From the NCBI RefSeq assembly GCF_019084075.1, contig NZ_JAHREN010000001.1, forward strand, positions 124,001 through 188,000: a stretch of 64,000 bases of DNA. Direction: 5' to 3'. Shown in pieces: positions 1 to 9,856 of the stretch. Every line of letters starts with the position of its first letter. The stretch's first letter is position 1. The position numbers were made by a program, and so were the translations under genes. The stretch comes from Siccirubricoccus sp. G192. Lineage in GTDB: Bacteria; Pseudomonadota; Alphaproteobacteria; Acetobacterales; Acetobacteraceae. A model generated the notes under the pieces. That model searched no databases and was not told the DNA's origin. It worked only from the letters and a program-made list of their open reading frames with translations.

Positions 1-1431
1 GGCCGAGGCCAGCACGCCCTCCGGCGGGTTCTCCAGCCAGGGCAGGCTGCCTGCATCCCGCAACTGCCGCCAGGGCGCGGTCGCCGCGGGATCGGCGCCA
101 TCGAGCACCGGGTCTGCAGCCGGAAAGCCGGGGCGGGAGGGCAGCACGGCCGCGGTGAGCCGGCCGATGGTCCCGGCGCGGTCGGCATGGAGCATGTTCT
201 GTGGCGAGACGCCGAAGCCGGCGAAGCTCTCCCGGAAGGCGGCGGCACTGCGGGCGCGGGTGGCCCGCAGCAGGGCGGTGATCTCGTCGGTCGGCTCATG
301 CCCGACCCAGCGCAGCGCGATCGGCTCGCCGGGGCGGGAGGGCACCAGGGCCGCATCCGTCACCACCGGCCCGAGCGGCGTCACCCGGATGCGCCGCCGC
401 GCATCGCGCCACAGCCGCTGCCGGATCGTCACCTCGGATTCGGCGAAGGCTTCGGGCGGCAGGCGCGAGACATCGAAGAGGTCGGAGGAAGCGGCCCGGA
501 GATTGGTGCCGCCCCAGGCGAGATCCGGGTTCCGCCCGAGCCCGGTGATGGGCAGCCCCGGCACCATCAGCCCCACCAGGTGGAAGGAGGGCGAGCGCAT
601 GCCCGCGATGAACCAGAGATTGGGCAGCGACAGGCCGAGATGCGGGTCCGAGGCCAGCAGCGCCCCGCCCGAGGCGCTGCGCGAGGGCGCCACCGCCACC
701 GCATTGCTGCCCGAGCGCGACAGGCCGAGCAGCAGGCCATTGAGCGCCGCTTGCCGCGGGTCCGCTTCGTCCTCGGGCGGGGTCAGGCTCGCGCCGGCCT
801 CCAGGGTTCGCCGCCAGAGCCGCGCGAAGCCCGGCCGTCCCCGTTCAGCAAGCAGGGAGAAGAGCGAAAGCCAGTTGATATCGCTGCCCGCCAGCCGGCC
901 GATCGCCAGGATATCGGCCGCGCTGTAGGGCTCGGGCCGGAGGCCGAGCAGGGCGGATTCGGGCGGTGGCCGAGGTCCGCCCGAGGTGGCGCGATTCAGC
1001 CCGGCGACGAAGGCCTGGACGAAGTCGCGTGTTTCCGCCGGCCATCGCCGCTCGACCTCCGGCGCGGCGCGGCCGAAATCCAGGATCCGCAGCGCGTGGT
1101 CGATATCGACGGCCAGCGGCCCCGCGATCTCGGAGAGCCGCCCCCGCGCGACCATGCGCAGCAACGCGACCTGGGCGCCGCGTAGATGCCCATGCACCAG
1201 GCCCAGGGCGAAGCCGAGATCGGCATCGGTCTCGGCCTCGATCCAGGGGACGAGATGGCTGTTCCAGCGGATGGTCACGGGGCGCTGCAGGTCCAGCCCT
1301 TGCCGCGGCAGGGCGGCCAGGCGGTCCGCCACCCCGACCTGGCGCGGCAGCAGCGCCGCGCAGCCCGGGAGCATGGCGGCCACCGCCAGCAGGAGCGCCC
1401 CGCCCCGCCATAGTCTGCCGCCAGAGGCCAC
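1..1431 (-). CDS. Penicillin acylase family (peptidase S45) hydrolase, C-terminus outside window
   Basis: Hydrolyses amide bonds, as penicillin or acyl-homoserine-lactone acylases do; the actual substrate cannot be told from sequence. GTG start at 1431 is preceded by a G-rich ribosome site (GGGGGGAGA). A hydrophobic leader (LLLAVAAML) ends at a Cys, so it may be exported as a lipoprotein. S45 enzymes self-cleave before an N-terminal Ser nucleophile; the matching motif SGSNAVAVAPSRSASGG is seen, with the Ser codon at 706-708 (residue about 242). It is followed by ASDPHLGLSLPNLWF, typical of the start of the beta chain. The 477 codons visible are over half the usual length, and the rest runs off the left edge. 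Family is clear; substrate is open. Confidence 0.85.
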   Translation of the reverse strand, partial: MASGGRLWRGGALLLAVAAMLPGCAALLPRQVGVADRLAALPRQGLDLQRPVTIRWNSHLVPWIEAETDADLGFALGLVHGHLRGAQVALLRMVARGRLSEIAGPLAVDIDHALRILDFGRAAPEVERRWPAETRDFVQAFVAGLNRATSGGPRPPPESALLGLRPEPYSAADILAIGRLAGSDINWLSLFSLLAERGRPGFARLWRRTLEAGASLTPPEDEADPRQAALNGLLLGLSRSGSNAVAVAPSRSASGGALLASDPHLGLSLPNLWFIAGMRSPSFHLVGLMVPGLPITGLGRNPDLAWGGTNLRAASSDLFDVSRLPPEAFAESEVTIRQRLWRDARRRIRVTPLGPVVTDAALVPSRPGEPIALRWVGHEPTDEITALLRATRARSAAAFRESFAGFGVSPQNMLHADRAGTIGRLTAAVLPSRPGFPAADPVLDGADPAATAPWRQLRDAGSLPWLENPPEGVLASA

Positions 1432-1932
1432 GCCCGATCTCCCCCCCTTTGCGTCCCGGTCTCCTGCCCGGCATGGTAACGCCAGCAGACATGGCCAGAT
1501 GCCGGCCCTCAGGCGATCACCCGCGCCCGAGTTGGCAACGCCGCCCTGAGTCGCTGCGCCGCCGCGTGGAAGCGGAGCGGAAGGGTGAAGCCTTCGCCTC
1601 GGCCAGCGTGTGAGGAACCAGTGGCGGGAGGGCTTGCCAGCCGCCCGGGACGGCGTGCTGAATCGGCCGGTCGGCGATGCCTGGGTTGCGCGCGACCCGA
1701 TGGCGGCAACATCGGAGGGCTACGCGGCCGGCAGCCTGCTCCGACCCGGAAGACCCGGTCCGCCAAGCTCCGGCGGATCGAAGGTCTGCGGCTTTCCTTC
1801 CCGGTTGTTGTCATGGATGCGATCAGCGGTTCGGTCGAGACGCTATTGCCCTGAACTCTTCGGGAAGGCCGGGCGCTGCTTGCGGAGAGCATCGATCGGC
1901 CTATCCTGCACTTCGCCTTCCGGGTGGGACCG
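1432..1932. other. Intergenic, about 500 bases, nothing recognised
   Basis: Open frames exist on both strands because of the high GC content, but none has a recognisable domain or a convincing ribosome site. It must contain the promoters of the divergent acylase (minus) and esterase (plus) genes. Confidence 0.5.
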
Positions 1933-3309
1933 ATGCAAGACGGCGAGTTGGACAAGGCGGCGCGATCCATGCTGCCGGGGCAGCCAACGACCAGCCGGCG
2001 CGGTGGCCTGCTGGCCGGCGCCGTTGCACTGACCGGCGCGGCGCTGGCCGGCACGAGGGCTGCGGCTTGTATCCTGCCGGCCGGTTCACGTCCTCCGGCT
2101 TCGCCTCCGGACGACCGGACGGCCCAGGCCGGCTGGCCGCCTTCCGGCAAGGCCGGGCTGCTCATCACGGGCCAGAGCAATGCCGGCCTCTTCCTGCATG
2201 ATGGCGGCATCTGGATCATGAACCAGGGCCTCGCCGCGCTGCTCGGGATCGGGAGGGCCTATTACGATCCGCGCCTCGATGGCCTGCGGCGGCTCGACGG
2301 CTATGCCTTGCGCGAAGGGGCCCACCGCAACCCCGACATGGCCACCACCTATGGCGGCCGGCCGCTCTGGGCGCCCGGTGACGATGGTGCCTTCCTGGTG
2401 CACCAGCCCGGGATGGACCCCTCCCTTTGGCAGCAGGGCTTTGCCGGACGATCGCTAGACCGCTTCCTGCGTGAGCTGCTGACCGCCCGTGACCGTGCCG
2501 AATGCCTCGGCATCCTGTGGATCCATACCGAAGCCGACAGCCGCGGCAAGCGGATGGGCGATGTCGCGACGCATGCCGCGGCCATCCGGCGCCATATCGG
2601 CCTGATCCGCGCCGCCTTCGGCCGTCCGGCCACCGGTCCCGGGGAGCTGCCCGCCTATGGCTGGTCGCCCATCCCCTATGGCGACAGCGCCGAGGGACAC
2701 CGGGCGGTGCGCGCCGCACTCGCCGAAGTGGTGGCCGACCCGAGCCAGAACTTCCGGCTCGCCATCCCCCAGACCGGCGACAGCGAGCCCCGCGATGGAC
2801 AGGACTGGTCGCACCGCGACGCTCCGGACCTGCGGCTCTTCGCGCGCCGCGCCGCCTATGCCATCGCGTGGCATCAGCGTGTGCGGTGCGGTCCCGGCCT
2901 GGCGGATCTCCCGGGCCCCGGACCCCGGATCAGCCTGGCCCGGGCCGAGAGCCCGGCCACGACCATGCTCACCGTGGACCATGACCAGGGCCGGCGATTG
3001 AAAGCAAGCCGTGCCGCGCGCGACGGGCGCGGCTGGTCGGTCCTTGACCAGGGCGCCTCGCGCGCCGTGACCGCGATGGAACTCATGGGCACGGACCGGA
3101 TCCTGCTCCGCCATGAGCCTTGCCTCGGCGGGGCGCAACGGCGTGCGATCGGCTACTGCCTCCATGGCGAGCAGGTCGGGCGCGGCAACGCCGTCACCGA
3201 TGACTGGAGCGCCTACGCGTCGCTGCCTCCCGGCCTCGGTGCGGATTGGCGGTTCGACTTTCCCCTGCAGGCCACGCTCCTGCCGATCATCGCCGGCGAG
3301 GGCATCTAG
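1933..3309 (+). CDS. Tat-exported SGNH/sialate O-acetylesterase-like hydrolase
   Basis: Probably a secreted carbohydrate esterase. A twin-arginine leader (TSRRGGLLAG followed by a hydrophobic stretch) lies at residues about 21-45. The block LLITGQSNAG (residue about 75) is the GQSN nucleophile motif of SASA/SGNH esterases; DWSHRDAPDL near residue 295 could carry the catalytic Asp-His pair. The C-terminal 140 residues look like a beta-rich accessory domain. Start is uncertain: ATG 1933 or ATG 1969, the latter giving the cleaner Tat peptide. Oddity: residues 46-63 (ILPAGSRPPASPPDDR) are encoded by a repeat that occurs twice, reversed, inside putA. It sits between signal peptide and catalytic domain. 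Family assignment is moderately sure. Confidence 0.7.
   Translation: MQDGELDKAARSMLPGQPTTSRRGGLLAGAVALTGAALAGTRAAACILPAGSRPPASPPDDRTAQAGWPPSGKAGLLITGQSNAGLFLHDGGIWIMNQGLAALLGIGRAYYDPRLDGLRRLDGYALREGAHRNPDMATTYGGRPLWAPGDDGAFLVHQPGMDPSLWQQGFAGRSLDRFLRELLTARDRAECLGILWIHTEADSRGKRMGDVATHAAAIRRHIGLIRAAFGRPATGPGELPAYGWSPIPYGDSAEGHRAVRAALAEVVADPSQNFRLAIPQTGDSEPRDGQDWSHRDAPDLRLFARRAAYAIAWHQRVRCGPGLADLPGPGPRISLARAESPATTMLTVDHDQGRRLKASRAARDGRGWSVLDQGASRAVTAMELMGTDRILLRHEPCLGGAQRRAIGYCLHGEQVGRGNAVTDDWSAYASLPPGLGADWRFDFPLQATLLPIIAGEGI
2066..2120 (-). repeat. Coding repeat, copy 1 (inverted relative to copies 2 and 3)
   Basis: Read on the minus strand this stretch matches about 53 bases of the tandem units at 11899-12012, sharing for example GCCGGAGG, CGTGAACCGG and GATACAAG. 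Here it is translated from the opposite strand, as part of the esterase linker. A shared short repeat in two unrelated genes indicates a small mobile or amplified element that tolerates translation in both directions. Confidence 0.8.
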
Positions 3310-3625
3310 CCCGCCTGGCACCACCCGGGCCTGCTCCAGGTGGATGGGGACGGTTCCAAGGGCATGGCCACATAGGCCGGCGGACCACGAGCAAACAACG
3401 CCCGGCGCATGCAGGGCTTCCCCAGGCTCGTGTCCCGAACGCAACACCTGCCGGCCCTCTGCGGGTCCCGGCCACTCCAGCGCGGCGCGGCGCGTAATAG
3501 TAATAGTATACAAATCTGCCGTCCGCCCACCAGGCCGGCATCCAGGGTGAACACCGGGGGGTGTGATGCTCGGACACCGGATGCGGTGGAAGAGGGGCCG
3601 CCCTCGACCGCTGGGCGTGGCGGGG
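3310..3625. other. Intergenic, about 316 bases
   Basis: No gene is supported. It contains an AT-rich patch near 3491-3515 (AATAGTAATAGTATACAAAT) in otherwise GC-rich DNA, which could be part of a promoter for the following plus-strand gene. I cannot assign -35/-10 boxes with confidence. Confidence 0.4.
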
Positions 3626-4348
3626 ATGAACCGCCTCTCCCGTTATCGAGGACCGATCGCGGCAGCGGCCTGCTGGTGCGGCCTTGCCACACTTGTCGTG
3701 CTGGAGGGACTCTCGCCTCCCACCACGTCGCGGCATTCTGCCCCTCTGGACAGCCTCCCCGCCCATCGATTCAGGCTGGAGGTCGGCGCGGCCATGCCCC
3801 CTGGCCGGAGGGACCGGCACGAGGTCCAGCTCGACGCCCCAGGCTCCGCCGTGGCGCCTGCCGGAGACGGGAGCTACCCACGCATGGTGCTGGCCAGCGG
3901 CCGGGGCTGTGCAGGGGCTGCCGTGGTCGGGACCACGGGTTGCACCTCGGGGGCCGAACCCGATGCGCCGACCGGGCGAGGGCCGACCGGGCGAGGGGAG
4001 GACGCCTCACCCGACGAGCGTCATGCCGCCGCAATGCGCAGCCCGACCGAGCCGCCTCCGGAGATCCTCATCCAGCATCGGCGCGGCTCGGCGGCTGGGC
4101 GGACGGCGGCGCAGCGGATCGCGGAGGAGGCACGCCGGGCCGGGGTGAAGGTCGTGGACATCCGCGCTGCGGCTGCCGTGCCGGGACGGCGCGAGATTCA
4201 CTACTTCCGCGGCGAAGACGCGGGCGCAGGAGAGCACCTGGCCTTACGGTTCCGCCGCCGCTGGGGGAATGCCTGGCGGGTGCTGGCATCGGAGCCGAAC
4301 GCGGCGGTCCCGGCCCATACGCTCGAAATATGGCTGCCGCACCGCTGA
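3626..4348 (+). CDS. Membrane-anchored protein of unknown function, LytR_C-like C-terminus
   Basis: I do not recognise a named family. ATG 3626 gives a short basic start then one hydrophobic segment (IAAAACWCGLATLVVLEGL, residues 9-27), so the protein is probably anchored or secreted. Residues 30-150 are Pro/Gly/Arg-rich and of low complexity. The C-terminal 90 residues, from EILIQHRRGSAAG, look folded: a beta strand, a helix (AAQRIAEEARRAG), then VVDIRAA and HYFRGEDAGAGEHLA. This resembles small alpha/beta envelope domains such as LytR_C or SPOR, but that is inference. Codon bias is coding-like across the C-terminal part. An earlier ATG at 3563 is possible but would bury the membrane segment. 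Confidence 0.6.
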   Translation: MNRLSRYRGPIAAAACWCGLATLVVLEGLSPPTTSRHSAPLDSLPAHRFRLEVGAAMPPGRRDRHEVQLDAPGSAVAPAGDGSYPRMVLASGRGCAGAAVVGTTGCTSGAEPDAPTGRGPTGRGEDASPDERHAAAMRSPTEPPPEILIQHRRGSAAGRTAAQRIAEEARRAGVKVVDIRAAAAVPGRREIHYFRGEDAGAGEHLALRFRRRWGNAWRVLASEPNAAVPAHTLEIWLPHR

Positions 4349-4534
4349 AGGGGCTGACGACCGCGAGCCCGATGCGGCGGGCCGTCGCGCAATTCCCTGG
4401 GCAGGGTGCTCAGGAGCGACCTGCGCAGGCGCGCGCAGGTGGCCCTGGCCGCCCGGCCCGGCAGCGACGCCGGCTGAGCTTCGCCACCAAGGCGCCCTTC
4501 CTGCCCTGCGGCGAACCCTTCTCCGCGCTGGAGG

Positions 4535-5524
4535 TCAATCCAAGGTGGCGCCGGAGGCGCGGATGATGGGCGTCCAGACCGCCAGTTCCTCGCGCACGAA
4601 ACGCTGCGCGTCGTCGAGGAAAAGGCGGCCCGGTGCGGTCGCCGTCTCGGCGTAGCGGCGGACGACGTCGGGCGCCTCCAGCGCTTCCTTCGTCGCGGTG
4701 GCCAGCCGCTCCAGGATCGGGCGCGGTGTGCGTGCGGGCGCCGCGATGCCGGACCATCCATCCACCACCAAGCCCTCGAAGCCCAGCTCGCGGAAGGTCG
4801 GGATGTCGGGGAAGGCGGGGATGCGCTCGGGCCAGCTATGCGCCAGCGGGCGCAGCGCGCCGTTGCGGATATTCGCGCTGGCCGCCGTCAGGCTGTCCAC
4901 CATCATCGGCAGCACGCCGCCCGCGATGTCGGTGGCGATCTGCGCCGCGCCCCGGTAGGGCACATGCGTCATCGTGATCCCGGCCGCGGCAAGGAAGCGC
5001 GTCATGACGAGATGCGGCATGGAGCCGATGCCGGCGCTGCCGTAACTGAGCGCGTCCGGCCGGCGCCGCGCCTCGGCCACAAGCTCGGCCAGCGTGCGGA
5101 TCGGCAGGTCGGGACGGACGAGGATCAGGTAGGGCGTGCTCATCACCATGGCGATATGCGCGAAGTCCCGGTCGGGGTCCCAGGTCACGCGCTCGCCATA
5201 GAGCACCTTGCCCACCACCATCGCGCTGATGACGGAAAGCACCAGCGTGTAGCCATCGGGGGCCGCGCGCGCGACCTGGCCGGTGCCGAGGGTGGCCCCC
5301 GCGCCCGGGCGGTTGTCCACCAGGATCGCCTGGCCGATCCGGCGGGACATCTCGCCCGTCACGATGCGGGCGATGATGTCGGTGGTGCCGCCCGGTGCGA
5401 AGGGCACGATGAAGCGGATGGGCTGGGCCTGCGGCCAGGGCGCCGAGGACTGCGCCCGGGCCAGCGCCGGCGCGGCGAGGCCGGAGAGCGCAGCGAGGCC
5501 AAGGCTGCGGCGGGACATCGTCAT
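4535..5524 (-). CDS. TTT/Bug family periplasmic substrate-binding receptor (TctC-like)
   Basis: A 329-residue extracytoplasmic receptor of the tripartite tricarboxylate transporter family, which binds carboxylates or similar small metabolites. Signal peptide with twin Arg (MSRRSLGLAALSGLAAPALARA). Family blocks are present: IRFIVPFAPGGTTDIIAR (residues 36-53), VDNRPGAGATLG, APDGYTL, YGSAGIGSMPHLVMTRF and HVPYRGAAQ. Full length with an intact frame. It is the last gene of a five-gene minus-strand run (9856 to 4535) after gamma-glutamyltransferase. No TctA/TctB membrane genes are in the window, which is common for Bug receptors. The ligand cannot be told; the neighbours suggest a glutamyl compound or peptide. 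Confidence 0.9.
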   Translation of the reverse strand: MTMSRRSLGLAALSGLAAPALARAQSSAPWPQAQPIRFIVPFAPGGTTDIIARIVTGEMSRRIGQAILVDNRPGAGATLGTGQVARAAPDGYTLVLSVISAMVVGKVLYGERVTWDPDRDFAHIAMVMSTPYLILVRPDLPIRTLAELVAEARRRPDALSYGSAGIGSMPHLVMTRFLAAAGITMTHVPYRGAAQIATDIAGGVLPMMVDSLTAASANIRNGALRPLAHSWPERIPAFPDIPTFRELGFEGLVVDGWSGIAAPARTPRPILERLATATKEALEAPDVVRRYAETATAPGRLFLDDAQRFVREELAVWTPIIRASGATLD

Positions 5525-5537
5525 GGCGTGGCGTTCC

Positions 5538-7173
5538 TCATGCGATGCCGGCGGCCAGGCCGTCGCGCTGTGGGTCGGCGCCGCCCTCCAGGCGCCCGTC
5601 CCACATGACGATGCCGTGCACGGCGGCGAAGGGATAGCTGGCGGGCGAGCGGCGCACCTCGTAGCCCATCGCCTCCAGCGCGCGCTGCGCGGCGCGCGGG
5701 ATGCGGTTGCCGATATCGATGGCGTCGCTGGTCGCGCTGAAGCGTGGGGCCTGCACCGCCTCCTGCATCGTCATGCCGAAATCCAGCAGGTTCACCAGGG
5801 CCTGCAGGATGGCGATGGGAATCCAGGCGCCGCCCGGCGCGCCCATCGTGGCGACGGCGTGCCCCTCCTCCAGCACGATGGTAGGCGACATGGAGGAGAA
5901 GCGCCGCTTGCCGGGCGCGATGGAACCGGCGCGGCCTGGGCGCGGATCGTACCAGTTCATCGCGCCGTTCAGCATGAAGCCCGTCCCCGGCGGGATGACG
6001 CCGGATGGCAGGCCGAGCGTATGCGTCAGGGAGGCCACCATCCCCTGCGCGTCCACGCAGGAGACGGTGGTGGTGTGCTGCGAGTCCGCGCCGACCCGCG
6101 GCAGGTGCAGCTTCTCGCCCGCGCGGATGGCGGAGGCACGCTCCTCGGCATAGGCGTCGGAGAGCAGTTGTGCCAGCGGCGGGGGAACGAAGCGCGGGTC
6201 GCCGATATGGCGGTCCTTGTCGCGGCCGGCGACCTTCATCGCCTCCGCCACCACGCGCATGTAATCGGGGCTGTTGTGGCCGAGCGCGGTGAGGTCAAAC
6301 TGCTCCAGGATGCGGAGCATCTCGGCCACCATGATGCCGCCGGCAGGGGGCGCCGGCAGAGCGACCAGGCGACCGCGGTAGCCCACCGTGAGCGGTGCCG
6401 CGATCTCTGGCCGGAAGCCTGCAAGATCGGCGGCCGCGAGCAGCCCCCCCGTGGCGCTCCATATCCGTCAGGATGCGGCGCGCGATGCCGCCCGTGTAGA
6501 AATCCTCCGCCCCGTCCCGCGCAAGGGCGGCGAGGGTGGCCGCGAGGTCCGGGTTGCGCACCGTATCGCCGAGCCGCTTGGGCGAGCCATCCCCACGCAG
6601 ATAGAGCCGCGCGCCGTCCTCGGTGAAGGCGAGCTTCTCGCGGTAGCTCAGGCGGCCATAGGCACGCTCGTCCAGGGTGAACATCGTCGCCACATGCGGG
6701 CGCACCAGCCAGCCTTCGGTGGCGATCCCGATGGCCGGCTCGAAGAGGCTGGCCCAGGGGCGGCGCCCCCAGCGCCGATGCGCCTCGGCGAAGACCTGCA
6801 GAATGCCGGGCGTGGTGACGGCGGCGTGGCCAAGCTCGTTCACATGGCCGCGCAGGACATAGCCGTAGCCATCCGGGCATTCGCGCTCGAAGGCGGCCTC
6901 CCACATCCCCTCGGTGCAGGCGGCGGGGCAGGTGGAGAGGCCGTCCAGCACCAGATGGTCACCCGTCGCGGGGTCGAGGATCTGCAGCACGCCGAGGCCG
7001 CCGATGCCGCACATCATCGGGTCCACCACGCCTTGCGCCAGCGCGCAGGCGAGGACGGCATCCAGCGCATTGCCGCCGGCCTCGAGGGTGGCGGTCCCCG
7101 CCTCCACCGCCTCGGGCTGCGGGGCCACGATCATGGCGCGGGGTTCGGGCAGGCGTCGTTCGGGGCGGGGCAT
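5538..7173 (-). CDS. ggt: Gamma-glutamyltransferase (frame broken by one base at a C7 run)
   Basis: Cleaves or transfers gamma-glutamyl groups, as in glutathione or gamma-glutamyl-peptide breakdown. The first part (from 7173) carries ALEAGGNALDAVLACALAQGVVDP and GIGGLG. After position 6444 the frame shifts and continues with LTVGYRG, ALPAPPAGG and the rest. The self-processing Thr of the beta subunit is in HTTTVSCVD (codon 6072-6074), followed by ASLTHTLGLPSG and MSPTIVLEEG. Removing one C from the seven at 6444-6450 joins the halves as MERHGGLLAAADLAGF and gives 544 residues, normal for the family. No clear signal peptide is seen. The start lies 4 bases after the upstream receptor stop, so the genes are co-transcribed. 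Confidence 0.88.
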
Positions 7174-7177
7174 GGCG

Positions 7178-8176
7178 CTACTCCACCCGGATGCCGCGGC
7201 GGCGGATGAAGGCGGCCATCGCCTCGCTCTCCGACCTGGCGCGCTGCTGGATGGAGGCGGCCGAGCCGGAGACCGGCTCCAGCACCGCCTCGCGCAGGCG
7301 CTGCGTCACGGCGGGGCTGTCCACCACGGCGCGGATGGCGGCGTTCAGCCGCTCCACCACGGGAGGCGCCACGCCGGCCGGGCCGACAAAGGCATACCAG
7401 CCGGGCATCGTCACATCCGCCAGCCCGGCCTCCCGCAGCGTGGGCACCTCGGGCAGCGCCGGCGAGCGCTCGGTGCCCAGGGTCGCGAGGGGGACCACGT
7501 TGCCGCCCTGGATGGCGGAGAGGGTGCTGCCGAGCGGGTTCACCATGGAATCCGTGTCGCCGGCGATGATGCTGGTCAGGGCGGGCGCGGAGCCGGCGAA
7601 GGGCACATGGGTCAGGCGGATATCGGCCCGCTCGGCGATCATCTCCATGGCCAGATGCGTGGAATTGCCGATACCCGCGCTGCCATAGGTCACGCCCTCG
7701 GGCCGGGCGCGGGCGCGCTCGATGAACTGCGCCATGCTGGTGATGCCGGTGCGGCGCCCGGCCACCACCACGAAGGGCGTGTCGGCGATGGGCGCGATCC
7801 AGGTGAAGTCCCGCCAGGGATCATAGGGCAGGTTGGGGTAGAGGTTCGGGTTGAAGCTGAAGATCGAGACGCCGCCCAGCAGCAGCGTCCCGCCATCCGG
7901 GCGCGACTGCCGCAGGGCATTGATGGAGATGATGCCGTTGGCGCCGGGCCGGTTCTCGATCACCACCGGCCGCCCGAGTTCGCGCGAGAGCGGCTCGGAG
8001 AGCAGGCGGGCCAGGATATCCGTCGCGCCGCCGGGCGGCTGCGGGATGATGACGCGCAGCGCCTGCCCCGCCTCCTGCGCCAGGGCAGGGGTGGTCAGGG
8101 CACGGGTGGCCAGGCCGGGAGCAGCCAGGGCGGCGAGCAGCGCGCCGGCCATGCGGCGCGGAATGGGGTGGGTCAT
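7178..8176 (-). CDS. TTT/Bug family periplasmic substrate-binding receptor
   Basis: A second TctC-like receptor, 332 residues, in the same operon. Signal peptide: PRRMAGALLAALAAPGLATRA. Family blocks: RVIIPQPPGGATDILARLL, VIENRPGANG, YGSAGIGNSTHLAMEM, HVPFAGSAPALTSIIAGD and the C-terminal VERLNAAIRAVVDSP. It is clearly different from the neighbouring receptor (4535-5524), so the operon probably binds two related ligands rather than carrying a recent duplicate. Its ATG overlaps the GAF gene stop as ATGA (translational coupling). Full length, intact frame. Confidence 0.9.
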   Translation of the reverse strand: MTHPIPRRMAGALLAALAAPGLATRALTTPALAQEAGQALRVIIPQPPGGATDILARLLSEPLSRELGRPVVIENRPGANGIISINALRQSRPDGGTLLLGGVSIFSFNPNLYPNLPYDPWRDFTWIAPIADTPFVVVAGRRTGITSMAQFIERARARPEGVTYGSAGIGNSTHLAMEMIAERADIRLTHVPFAGSAPALTSIIAGDTDSMVNPLGSTLSAIQGGNVVPLATLGTERSPALPEVPTLREAGLADVTMPGWYAFVGPAGVAPPVVERLNAAIRAVVDSPAVTQRLREAVLEPVSGSAASIQQRARSESEAMAAFIRRRGIRVE

Positions 8177-8668
8177 CGTCCTTCTCCCAGGATGCGCAGG
8201 ATAGGCGCGACGGCGAGCGCCGCGAAGACCGAGAGCGCGGGCAACTGCGCCTCGGTGTAGTGGCAGGCCTCGTGCAGCAGGTTCAGCGCGCCGAGCGTCC
8301 GCCCGTCCCAGCGCACCGGCATGTTCACGGCGGATTCGCAGCCGAGCGAGAGGATGAGATCGTGGTCGGGGAAGGCGCGGATGATGTCCTCGCGGTTGCG
8401 GCAGAAGCGCGGGACGCCCTGCTGCACGACGAGGCGATAGAGTTCGGAATCACGCCGGATGGGCTTCTCGCCCCCCCACCGGATAGGCCGCTGGCCGGCT
8501 GCTGTGGAAGCGGCGGCTGACACCGCGCGCCTCGTCCAGCAGGAGCACGGTGAAGAGGCGGTGGCCGATGGTGGCACCCAGCGCCGCGTCCAGCGCCGCC
8601 AGGCCGGTCGCCGGCTGGCCGGGTGCCGCGAGCGCGGCGGCGACCCGCTGCACATGCTCCATGCTCAT
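8173..8668 (-). CDS. GAF-domain protein (frame broken by one base at a C7 run)
   Basis: Small stand-alone GAF sensor, 164 residues once the frame is restored. Starts MSMEHVQRVAAAL at 8668; the ATG overlaps the stop of the M24 gene (ATGA), and its own stop overlaps the start of the next receptor gene. The N-terminal half contains HRLFTVLLLDEARGVSRRFHSS; the second half contains DSELYRLVVQQG, LGCESAVNMPVRWDGRTLGALNLLH and AQLPALSVFAALAVAP, all typical of GAF folds. The halves are in different frames. One extra C in the seven at 8471-8477 explains this, giving PVGGEKPIRRDSE. It might sense an intermediate handled by this operon; no output domain is present. Confidence 0.8.
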
Positions 8669-9856
8669 GCCACCGTCTGCGCGGCGAGATCCTTGGAGGC
8701 GCGGGTCAGCACCTCGGGCCTGGCGCCCACCACCACCGTGTCGTCGTGGCGGAAGCCGCCCAGGCCCCATTGGTAGAGGCCCGGTTCGGCCGAATAGACC
8801 TCGTTCTCCAGCAGCGGGCGGGTATTGAAGGCCATGTCCTCCGGGGAATTCATGCCCGAGCGTGCCCATGCCATGCCCGGTGCGATGCAGCATGAGGTCC
8901 GCGCAGCCGGCACGCTCGATCACCATCTGGGCGGCGGCATCGATGGCGCAGACGGGCTGGCCCGTGACGGCCGCCGCGCAGGCCGCCTCGTTCGCGGCCC
9001 GCGCCGTCTCGAACAGGAAGGCCTGGCGGCTGTCCGGCCTGCCGCAGAACCAGGTGCGCTCATTCTCCACCACCAGCCCGTTCACGCGCGGGATGACGAT
9101 ATTGACCAGGCCATGGCCCTTCTCGATCCGCTGCCCCGAGGAGCGGCCATCGCCATGCGGCGCGCAGCTCGCCGGGCCGGAGAGGGTCCAGCAGCGCATG
9201 ATCTCCAGATGCTCGCCCGGAAAGCGGCGGGCGGATTCCTCCGCCATCGCCGCAGCCATGGCCATGTCCATCTCCTGCACCAGCCGGCCGGGGCGGATCG
9301 CCTCGCGGTAGCGGTCCTGCACCCAGTCGGTCAGCGCCGCGATCTCGCGCAGGAGCTGGATTTCCTCGGCATGCTTCACCCAGCGCAGGCTGCGGCAGCC
9401 GGCGGTGGCGCCTTCCAGCCTGAGATGCGGCAGCAATGCCGCCGCGCGGGCCAGCATGCCGCCCGCCGTATCGGCGCCGATGCGGGCACGGGCCAGGCCG
9501 GCGCGGCGCAGGCGGTCGGCCACCATCTCGGGCCATTGCGTCACCAGTGGCACGCGGCGGGTCAGGCGGGGATGCTCGGCATAGAACTCCACATCCGTCA
9601 CCCAGAGCTTGTCCGCCTCGGCGCCGAAGCGCCAATGGTTGGTGGAGAGCTCGTTCAGGATGGCGAAGGGCGCGCCGTTGCGCGGCACGATGCAGAGGAT
9701 GGGGCGTTCCCACACCTGCACATCGGTCGAGAAATTGGTGACGAATTGGAAGAAGTCGCCCTGGGTGAAAGCGAGGGCATCATACCCCTCGCGATCCATG
9801 AGGGCCTGCATGAGGCCGATGCGGTGGTCGCGGACGGCAGCGCTGAGAACGGCCAT
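8665..9856 (-). CDS. M24 (pita-bread) peptidase/creatinase-family hydrolase (frameshifted)
   Basis: First gene of the operon; an AAGGAG ribosome site lies about 10 bases before ATG 9856. Residues 1-150 match the creatinase N-terminal domain; the catalytic pita-bread domain carries HRTGHGMGTLGHEFPED and ENEVYSAEPGLYQWGLGGFRHDD. The frame breaks at 8843-8846, where one extra G (C on the coding strand) is present; removing it restores 396 residues ending QTVA. In true metallo-aminopeptidases two Asp ligands lie in a GYxSDxxRT-like motif; here the region reads VNGLVVENERTWFCG. Both Asp are missing, as in creatinase and some ectoine-hydrolase-like members. It may therefore be a non-metal amidinohydrolase-type enzyme rather than an Xaa-Pro peptidase. 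Confidence 0.82.
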
